From NCBI GenBank assembly GCA_015068035.1, contig SVLI01000004.1:1-64000 (forward strand): a stretch of 64,000 bases of DNA. The letters run 5' to 3'. Origin of the DNA: Oscillospiraceae bacterium. GTDB lineage: Bacteria; Bacillota; Clostridia; Oscillospirales; Oscillospiraceae. The notes below the pieces were generated by a model. It was not told the origin of the DNA. It saw only the letters and a program-made list of their open reading frames with translations, and made no database searches. This document shows, in pieces, positions 58,232-64,000 of the stretch (the first letter of the stretch is position 1; each line of letters begins with the position of its first letter). Both the position numbers and the translations under genes were made by a program.

Positions 58232-59608
58232 ATGGCACTATTTAACAGGAACAACCGCAAAGGCGGTTTCATGGATGAGCTCCGCTGTGATGAGCCTTCG
58301 TACCTGATTTGGAAATGGCATCCGTCCGGCTCTCAACTGGGAGAAAATCAGCGGGAAAACGCCATCCGTTGGGGCTCTTCCCTGCGCGTCAAGGATGGAG
58401 AGGTTGCCGTCTTTGTCTACAAGCAGAAAGACGGCACCATGCAGGATTTCATTGTCGGCCCCTTTGACGAGACAATCAAAACCGCGAACTTCCCCGTGCT
58501 CGCAAGCATTGTTGGATTGGCTTATGATGGCGGAACACCGTTTCAGGCCGAAGTATATTTCATCAATCTCGCCCGCATTATCCAGGTAAAATTCGGCGTG
58601 CCGTTCTTTGATGTCTATGATCCGAGATTTGCTGACTTTGGCGTTCCCATCGCCGTCAGAGGTACGGTCAGCTTTGGAATTGCGGACTATCGCGAGTTTA
58701 TTAAATTACATAGACTCAGCAGTTTCAATCTTGACGACTTCCAGCGTCAGATCCGGGATACCGTCAGCCGGTATGTGAAAGACACGGTTGCAAACGCGCC
58801 CGCCGCTCACAACATTCCCGTTGTACAGATTGAAAGCAAGCTGGCGCAGATCAACGATGCGGTTGAATACGATCTCAGCGAAAGATTGAAAGAAACTTTT
58901 GGCGTTTTGGTTTCCGGCATTGATATCGGCGCGATTGAGATTGACAAATCCAGCGCCAGCTATCGTCAACTCATGAGTGTGACCAAAGATATTGCGGGCG
59001 CAACGGCAGCCGCCGAGGCACAGGCAAAAATCAAGGACATCGCAGACAAGCAGCGCATTGAGGCTGAGAACTACGAAGAAACTCTGCGCATACAGCGCGA
59101 GGAAGGACAGTACGCGCAGCATATGCACACCCGCACCGCAAACTTTGGTGCATATCAAGTCGAAAAGCAGGCAGAGGTCGGCGTGGCCGGTGCCAATGCT
59201 CTCGGTCAAATGGGTGCAAACGGAGCTGGTGATATTAACCTCGGCGGTGGCGGCGGTGACGGAACGGGCTTTAACATGGCAGCTATGATGGCAAGTATGG
59301 CTGTCGGCGGGGCTGTCGGCCAGAACATCGCCGGGGCTATGAACAACATGATGGGCGGCATCAACCAGCAAGCCGCGCCCGGCGCTGTTCCTCCTCCTAT
59401 TCCTGCGGTGGCGTATCATGTGGCGGTCAACGGGCAGGCAACCGGGCCGTTTGACCTTGCCGTCTTACAGCAGATGGCTGCCGCCGGCCAGTTTTTGCCC
59501 GGTAGTTTGGTCTGGAAAACCGGAATGGCAGAGTGGTCAAAAGCGGAAACGCTTGACGAACTGAAATCCATTTTTGCTAATATTCCCCCTGCCCTTCCAA
59601 CTGAATAA
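58232..59608 (+). CDS. SPFH-domain protein with C-terminal GYF_2-type domain
   Basis: A 458-residue protein of the YdjI/virion-core-like SPFH group. Residues about 20-330 hold the SPFH region (ELRCDEPSYLIWKWHPSG, FGVPIAVRGTVSFGIADY, RLKETFGVLVSGIDIGAIE) and a coiled-coil. A Gly/Met/Ala-rich flexible stretch follows (about 335-390, GGGGGDGTGFN, MMASMAVGGAVG). The last 60 residues are a GYF_2-like domain (HVAVNGQATGPFDLAVLQQM, GSLVWKTGMAEW). There is no signal peptide; SPFH proteins scaffold membrane microdomains from inside. RBS AGAGGGGG. It closes the unit begun by the XRE regulator; terminator at 59614-59654. Confidence 0.88.
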   Translation: MALFNRNNRKGGFMDELRCDEPSYLIWKWHPSGSQLGENQRENAIRWGSSLRVKDGEVAVFVYKQKDGTMQDFIVGPFDETIKTANFPVLASIVGLAYDGGTPFQAEVYFINLARIIQVKFGVPFFDVYDPRFADFGVPIAVRGTVSFGIADYREFIKLHRLSSFNLDDFQRQIRDTVSRYVKDTVANAPAAHNIPVVQIESKLAQINDAVEYDLSERLKETFGVLVSGIDIGAIEIDKSSASYRQLMSVTKDIAGATAAAEAQAKIKDIADKQRIEAENYEETLRIQREEGQYAQHMHTRTANFGAYQVEKQAEVGVAGANALGQMGANGAGDINLGGGGGDGTGFNMAAMMASMAVGGAVGQNIAGAMNNMMGGINQQAAPGAVPPPIPAVAYHVAVNGQATGPFDLAVLQQMAAAGQFLPGSLVWKTGMAEWSKAETLDELKSIFANIPPALPTE

Positions 59609-59613
59609 TCAAG

Positions 59614-59654
59614 ATAAAGCGCCCGTACCACTCTGAGTGATACGGGCGCTTTAT
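59614..59654 (+). terminator. Terminator after the SPFH gene
   Basis: ATAAAGCGCCCGTA (59614-59627) pairs perfectly with TACGGGCGCTTTAT (59641-59654). Confidence 0.88.
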
Positions 59655-59721
59655 TACAGACGCTAAAGTTTTTCTCCCCCCTCCCTTGTCTGCATGGAAC
59701 ATCTCCGCCGGGATGCCGATA

Positions 59722-59750
59722 TTGACAAGTTCCCCGCGCATAAATATAAT
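59722..59750 (+). promoter_or_regulatory. Consensus promoter of the CNNM transporter leader
   Basis: TTGACA (59722-59727), 17 bp, TATAAT (59745-59750): a perfect sigma-A consensus. The start near 59757 gives a leader of about 205 nt containing a small ORF. Confidence 0.85.
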
Positions 59751-59796
59751 AAGTACGCATAATATTCAACTTGAACAAGGAGGAAGAAATCGCACT

Positions 59797-59865
59797 ATGG
59801 ACGCTGGCGACAGCAGCCCTGACCCCGCCCGAAACAATGTGGATTTTTTCTATTATCTGGAATAA
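59797..59865 (+). CDS. 22-residue leader peptide, acidic with prolines
   Basis: ATG 59797 to TAA 59865 reads MDAGDSSPDPARNN, then VDFFYYLE. An AAGGAGG box (59777-59783) lies 13 nt upstream, and the frame sits 97 nt before a CNNM/CorC-type transporter gene. Acidic/proline-containing leader peptides (E. coli MgtL is the model, with its MEPDPTP start) can stall or destabilise ribosomes at low magnesium and so switch on magnesium transport genes. The N-terminal D..D..PDP run here is reminiscent, and the FFYY run could also be a rate-sensitive stretch. No database family applies to something this short; whether it is translated is unknown. Confidence 0.45.
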   Translation: MDAGDSSPDPARNNVDFFYYLE

Positions 59866-59962
59866 GCGCGGTCTATTTGTCCTGTAAACGGGATATATAG
59901 GCCCTGTTTTGCTGCATTTGTAAGAAAATTTACTTGTTTGATTAAAGAGGTTGCTTACTTTT

Positions 59963-61300
59963 ATGGATTCCATTTGGCTTTTACTACTGCTTCAAATATT
60001 TCTGATCGCGCTCAACGCCATCTTCGCCAGCGCGGAGATCGCCGTACTGTCCATCAGCGAGGCGAAGCTCGAGCGCATGGCAAACGACGGAAACGGCAAG
60101 GCAAAGCGCCTGTTCAGGCTGACGCGCGAACCCGCCAGATTTCTGGCCACGATCCAGGTCGCCATCACCCTTTCCGGTTTTTTGGGCTCCGCCTTCGCGG
60201 CGGACAACTTCTCCGAGCCGCTGGTTGACTGGGTCATCCGTTTGGGCGTGAACATCCCGCGCGCGACGCTGGACACCATCGCCGTGGTGCTCATTACGCT
60301 GATCCTCTCCTATTTCACGCTTGTTTTCGGCGAGCTTGTTCCCAAGCGCCTGGCCATGAAAAAGTCCGAAAAGGTTGCCCTCGGCATTTCCGGACTGGTG
60401 TCCGGCATCGCCGCGCTGTTTCGCCCCATTGTCTTCTTCCTGTCCGTTTCCACGAATGTGGTTTTGCGGCTGCTGGGCATTGACCCCAACGAGGCCGAAG
60501 ATCAGGTCAGCGAGGAAGAAATCCGCATGATGGTGGACGCCGGCAGTGAAAAAGGCACCATTGACACGCACGAAAAAGAGTTCATCCAAAATGTATTTGA
60601 GTTTAATGACATTACGGCCGGCGAAATTGCGATTCACCGCACCGACGTTGCGCTGCTCTGGCTGGAGGATGACGTGGACGTCTGGGCGCACACCATCTTT
60701 GAGGCGCGGCACACGCTGTATCCCGTCTGCGACGGTTCTGCCGACAATGTAGTCGGCATTCTCAACGCCAAGGACTACTTCCCGCTGAAAGAAAAGACCA
60801 GGGAAAATATCCTTGCGGCAGCCGTGCATCCCGCCTTCTTTGTGCCGGAGACCGTCAAGGCGGACGTGCTGTTCCGCAATATGAAAAAGTCCCGCAATTC
60901 CATGGCCGTGGTGCTTGACGAGTATGGCGGCATGGTGGGCATCGTGACGCTGCAGGATCTGGTGGAAGAACTGGTCGGCGATTTGAATGACGACATCCCC
61001 GACCTGGACAACCCCGAGCCCTATATCGAAAAGACGGGCGAATGCAGCTGGGAAATTCACGGCAACATCGCGCTGGAGCTTCTGGAGGCCGCCACCGGGC
61101 TGGAGCTGGCCACCGAGGAATATGACACCTTCACCGGCATGGTGTTTGACGCGCTGGGCGCTGTTCCCGGCGACGGTGAGCAGGAGATTTCGCTGGAGCT
61201 GGAGAATCTTTGGGTCCGGATTCTGAAAATCGAAGCGCATCAGATTGAAGCGGCAACGGTTACCCTCAAGGCAAAGGAAAGCGTAGAAACCGCCGAGTAA
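59963..61300 (+). CDS. CNNM/CorC-type transporter (DUF21, CBS pair, CorC_HlyC domain)
   Basis: A 445-residue membrane protein proposed to move magnesium (or another divalent cation). Residues 1-190 are the DUF21 domain with four helices and the hallmark small-residue motifs NAIFASAEIAVLSISE and FGELVPKRLAMKK. The CBS pair lies at about 205-335 (EIAIHRTDVALL, VVLDEYGGMVGIVTLQDLVE) and a CorC_HlyC ligand domain at about 350-440 (WEIHGNIALELLEAATG, DTFTGMVFDALG). ATG 59963 follows AGAGG. Its long leader with a perfect promoter and a short ORF suggests attenuation or translational control. Confidence 0.9.
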   Translation: MDSIWLLLLLQIFLIALNAIFASAEIAVLSISEAKLERMANDGNGKAKRLFRLTREPARFLATIQVAITLSGFLGSAFAADNFSEPLVDWVIRLGVNIPRATLDTIAVVLITLILSYFTLVFGELVPKRLAMKKSEKVALGISGLVSGIAALFRPIVFFLSVSTNVVLRLLGIDPNEAEDQVSEEEIRMMVDAGSEKGTIDTHEKEFIQNVFEFNDITAGEIAIHRTDVALLWLEDDVDVWAHTIFEARHTLYPVCDGSADNVVGILNAKDYFPLKEKTRENILAAAVHPAFFVPETVKADVLFRNMKKSRNSMAVVLDEYGGMVGIVTLQDLVEELVGDLNDDIPDLDNPEPYIEKTGECSWEIHGNIALELLEAATGLELATEEYDTFTGMVFDALGAVPGDGEQEISLELENLWVRILKIEAHQIEAATVTLKAKESVETAE

Positions 61301-61474
61301 GGTATCTGGTGCCGAAACCACGATTTATGCGGTTTCGAAAGACACTTTCCAAGGGCGAAATCGCCCGCCATCTCAAGCTGTGGCCATTCATTATCAGCCA
61401 GCTTTAAGGACAGACATTCAGCAGTCAAATGTTGAATTTTGACAACAACTCGGAAAGGAGTGGAACGGGGGCAT

Positions 61475-62524
61475 ATGGCTTTAACGGATTTTCTTACGCA
61501 AATGGTGCAAAACCCCATGCTTTTCGTATCTACGGTTCTGATTCTCGGCGTGATTCTGGTAAACGGCTGGACGGACGCCCCGAACGCGATCGCCACCTGC
61601 GTTTCCACAAGAGCGATCGGCGTCAGACAGGCGATTTTAATGGCGACCATTTTCAATTTCCTGGGTGTATTTGTCATGACCGCCATCAACAGCAAGGTCG
61701 CTTACACCATATACAACATGGTCGATTTCGGCAACGATCCGAAAACCGCCCTGATTGCGCTCTGTGCGGCCATGGCTGCGATTGTGATCTGGGCAACGGC
61801 GGCCTGGTATTTCGGCATCCCGACAAGCGAAAGCCACGCGCTGATTGCGGGCATATCCGGCGCCGCCATTGCAATTCAAAACAGCTTTAAGGGCATCAAC
61901 GGCGCGGAATGGGTCAAGGTGCTGTGGGGCATTGTTCTCTCCACACTTTTGGGCTTTGTCATGGGCTTTATCACGGCCAAAATCACCGCCTTTATCTGCC
62001 GCAACAAAAACCGGATGAAAACCGAGCGTTTCTTCTCCGGCGGGCAGATTGCCGGCGGCGCGATGATGGCCTTTATGCACGGCGCGCAGGACGGCCAGAA
62101 GTTTATGGCAATCTTCCTGCTCGGCGCTGCGCTTTCCGGTGGACAAGCCAATGCCGAAAGCTTCAACATTCCCGTCTGGCTGATGATCCTCTGTTCGGTA
62201 GTCATGGGACTTGGCACCTCCATCGGCGGATATAAAATCATCAAATCGGTGGGCATGGATATGGTAAAGCTAAAGCCCTATCAGGGCTTCGCGGCAGACC
62301 TGTCCTCCTCCCTCTGCCTGCTACTCTCTTCCGTCACCGGCATTCCCGTCAGCACAACGCACACCAAAACAACGGCGATCATGGGCGTCGGCGCTGCAAG
62401 GCGGATGAGCAATGTGAATTGGGCCGTTGTCAAGGATCTTGTTCTCACCTGGGTGTTCACGTTCCCGGGCTGCGGACTTCTGGGCTATATCGTGGCGAAG
62501 CTATTTTTAGTAATATTTGCTTAA
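61475..62524 (+). CDS. pit: PiT-family inorganic phosphate transporter
   Basis: A 349-residue membrane protein with 8-10 helices. The duplicated PHO-4 signature is visible: NGWTDAPNAIATCVSTRAI at the N-terminus and STTHTKTTAIMGVGAARR near the C-terminus, together with GIPTSESHALIAGISGAA. It imports phosphate, often as a metal complex, driven by a cation gradient. ATG 61475 follows GGAACGGGGG. It is 12 nt ahead of the DUF47 gene, a standard pairing. Bases 61301-61474 show a GAAACC/GGTTTC hairpin near 61315-61340 and no gene. Confidence 0.92.
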   Translation: MALTDFLTQMVQNPMLFVSTVLILGVILVNGWTDAPNAIATCVSTRAIGVRQAILMATIFNFLGVFVMTAINSKVAYTIYNMVDFGNDPKTALIALCAAMAAIVIWATAAWYFGIPTSESHALIAGISGAAIAIQNSFKGINGAEWVKVLWGIVLSTLLGFVMGFITAKITAFICRNKNRMKTERFFSGGQIAGGAMMAFMHGAQDGQKFMAIFLLGAALSGGQANAESFNIPVWLMILCSVVMGLGTSIGGYKIIKSVGMDMVKLKPYQGFAADLSSSLCLLLSSVTGIPVSTTHTKTTAIMGVGAARRMSNVNWAVVKDLVLTWVFTFPGCGLLGYIVAKLFLVIFA

Positions 62525-62536
62525 GGAGAGATAGAA

Positions 62537-63160
62537 ATGGGAAAGAACAAGAAAAACGATTATTTTGAATTGCTGTCCCGGCAAACGCAGTTTTGTGTCG
62601 ACGCCGCCGCTCTTCTGGAAACCACGCTCTGCAATTTTGACGCCGCAAAAGAGGGCGACGCTTATGATCAGATGCACATAATCGAGCAAAACGGGGACGC
62701 TCTGCATCACGACATCGTAACGAAGCTCTCCAGCGAATTCATCACACCCATCGATCAGGAAGATATTTTAAGGCTTGTGCAGATCATTGATGACGTCACC
62801 GATGCCATTGATGAAGTGACCCTTGATTTTTATATGTATGATGTAAAAACGCTGCCCAAGGGTGCAGACGAGTTTTCCAAACTCGTTTCCAAATGCGTCG
62901 GCGCTCTGTATGACGCCGTTTCGGAGCTGAAGAATTTCAAAAAGCCTGAAAAGCTCCGCAGTCAGATTGTGGAGATCAACCACATGGAGTCTGCCGCGGA
63001 CGAGGTGTATTCCAAGGCCATACGGCTTTTGTTTACAAGTGAAGCGGACGCCAAAACGCTCATCGGCCACACCAAAATCTTTGACCGTCTGGAAAAATGC
63101 TGCGACCTCTGCGAGCACGCCGCGGACGTGATGGAGCAGATCATCATCAAAAACACATAA
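62537..63160 (+). CDS. DUF47 (PhoU-like) partner of the phosphate transporter
   Basis: A 207-residue all-helical cytosolic protein of the DUF47/TIGR00153 family. Repeated metal-binding type segments are seen: EQNGDALHHDIVTKL, DDVTDAIDEVTLDFYMYD, INHMESAADEVYSKAIRLL and RLEKCCDLCEHAADVMEQI. In bacteria it is encoded with PiT transporters and thought to modulate them. RBS AAGGAGAG; operon with the gene at 61475; terminator follows at 63257-63305. Confidence 0.92.
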   Translation: MGKNKKNDYFELLSRQTQFCVDAAALLETTLCNFDAAKEGDAYDQMHIIEQNGDALHHDIVTKLSSEFITPIDQEDILRLVQIIDDVTDAIDEVTLDFYMYDVKTLPKGADEFSKLVSKCVGALYDAVSELKNFKKPEKLRSQIVEINHMESAADEVYSKAIRLLFTSEADAKTLIGHTKIFDRLEKCCDLCEHAADVMEQIIIKNT

Positions 63161-63256
63161 GTGAGAGCCGACCGCCCTCTGTTTGCTCCAAACTTCCCTT
63201 GAGAAAAAGCTGCTTTCGGAATACAGCAAGCATCGCAGTTTCTATTTGACACTCTA

Positions 63257-63305
63257 CACAGAAGCCTCTCAGCGCTGACCGACGCTGAGAGGCTTCTGTG
63301 TTTTA
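63257..63305 (+). terminator. Terminator after the phosphate operon
   Basis: CACAGAAGCCTCTCAGCG (63257-63274) pairs perfectly with CGCTGAGAGGCTTCTGTG (63283-63300), followed by TTTTA. Confidence 0.88.
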
Positions 63306-63384
63306 TGTCGCAAAACAGCATTTCATTGCACAGCTGCACGAATCGTTCTATAATCGCGGCAAACACCTCAAGGGAGGAATCTAC

Positions 63385-64000
63385 ATGAAGATTTTTAAAT
63401 CCATTGGCAAGCTGCTTGCGATCGTTGTTGCGGCTGCTGTGGCGTTGGTTATTGTTGCCTATCTTCTGTGTCTCGGCTCCAACGGCGCTTATCTGAACGA
63501 AGACGGCAGTTACAGGGAAGTCACCGCTAAGCACTCCTCTAACCATATCATGGAGCATCCCGGCCTTGAGGGGCTGGGCGAGGAAATTCTTCCGCTGGGA
63601 AACGATCTTCTTCGGAAAATCTGCGGCCCGTGGAAGCTGAAAATCATGATTCCTTTCCTGGGTAAGCATGAAGAAACGGTTGTTGACGGCCTGAACTATG
63701 CCATCGCCTCTGCCGAAAACGGCAATTCCCAATTCATCAGTTATTATGACGAGGCTGCAAAAGCTGCCGATCCCGCGAAGGAGGACACCGGCCTTCTTTA
63801 TTACAAAACGGCGGAAGGCGCCCCCTTTTTCGTTGTAGCGCCGAGCGGTGGGTTTACGATGCTCGGTGTTGCCTCCAGCTCCTATCTTTACGCAAAACAG
63901 CTGCAGGAAGCCGGCTACAATGTTTTCGTGCTGGAATACCGCGTGGGCGTTTACGAGGGCGAGGAGGATAAGCTCCCCGCCGCCGACCGTGCTGCGGAGG
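63385..64000 (+). CDS. Alpha/beta-hydrolase (esterase-like), N-terminal part cut by window edge
   Basis: The frame opens at ATG 63385 behind AGGGAGG and runs open to the end (205 codons). Residues about 8-30 form a signal anchor (LLAIVVAAAVALVIVAYLL). After an acidic linker, the segment FFVVAPSGGFTML, then AKQLQEAGYNVFVLEYRVG, fits the N-terminal strands and oxyanion region of an alpha/beta-hydrolase of the BD-FAE/acetylxylan-esterase kind (the HGGG position reads PSGGF). The nucleophile elbow and the rest of the triad lie beyond the window, so activity cannot be judged. Confidence 0.8.
   Translation, partial: MKIFKSIGKLLAIVVAAAVALVIVAYLLCLGSNGAYLNEDGSYREVTAKHSSNHIMEHPGLEGLGEEILPLGNDLLRKICGPWKLKIMIPFLGKHEETVVDGLNYAIASAENGNSQFISYYDEAAKAADPAKEDTGLLYYKTAEGAPFFVVAPSGGFTMLGVASSSYLYAKQLQEAGYNVFVLEYRVGVYEGEEDKLPAADRAAE

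Noticed and set aside
59655..59962. M-box magnesium riboswitch
   Set aside because: The region is long enough but I could not fit the conserved M-box core; the short ORF is a better explanation.

Overview
The window looks like the chromosome of a gut-type, low-to-mid GC anaerobic Firmicute of class Clostridia, probably Oscillospiraceae/Ruminococcaceae. The grounds are AGGAGG ribosome binding sites, TTG/GTG starts, LAAC-type lipoboxes, cohesin/dockerin modules, ECF and Opp transporters, ferredoxin-type aldo/keto reductase and old-yellow-enzyme flavoproteins. No rRNA, tRNA, CRISPR array or complete insertion sequence was seen.

Layout. 1-1.16 kb: start of a lipoprotein gene (minus strand) with promoter and leader terminator, then an orphan IS21-like end. 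1.16-6.7 kb: a complete peptide/nickel-type ABC operon (binding protein, two ATPases, two permeases). 7.0-8.2 kb: a DUF4358/transglutaminase lipoprotein whose 3' end runs into a decayed copy of part of the nearby epimerase gene. 37.6 down to 8.45 kb: a minus-strand run of 14 genes with short gaps or overlaps. In order it encodes a dockerin protein, three cohesin+dockerin proteins, a membrane-anchored cohesin-like protein, a large DUF4430-like protein, MoxR, DUF58, a TgpA-like pseudo-transglutaminase, a beta-propeller dockerin protein, an alpha/alpha-toroid lipoprotein, a DUF4430 lipoprotein, EcfT, an EcfA-EcfA-S fusion and a TIM-barrel epimerase.

37.8-40.3 kb is the control region. It holds three cobalamin riboswitches on the minus strand and one on the plus strand, two factor-independent terminators, a small HNH-repeat-type protein and a plus-strand DUF4430 lipoprotein. 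Because DUF4430 and the alpha/alpha toroid are the two domain types of animal transcobalamin/intrinsic factor, and the fused S component carries a motif I associate with cobalamin-type ECF proteins, I read 8.4-40.3 kb as a B12-responsive, cohesin/dockerin-scaffolded corrinoid-capture and uptake system. The riboswitches and domains are seen in the sequence; the joint function is inference.

40.3-52.4 kb is mostly ordinary: GltS-type symporter, arylamine N-acetyltransferase, an S24 repressor divergent from a Y-family polymerase with a small partner gene, aldo/keto reductase, YhaM-like exonuclease, amidohydrolase, and a second Opp operon (B-C-D-F) without a binding protein. 52.6-64 kb: a BaiCD/2-enoate-reductase-like flavoprotein, a CapA-like lipoprotein, an AT-rich XRE/zinc-ribbon/SPFH trio, a CNNM/CorC transporter preceded by a 22-codon acidic, proline-containing leader ORF, a PiT phosphate transporter with its DUF47 partner, and the start of an alpha/beta-hydrolase gene cut by the window edge.
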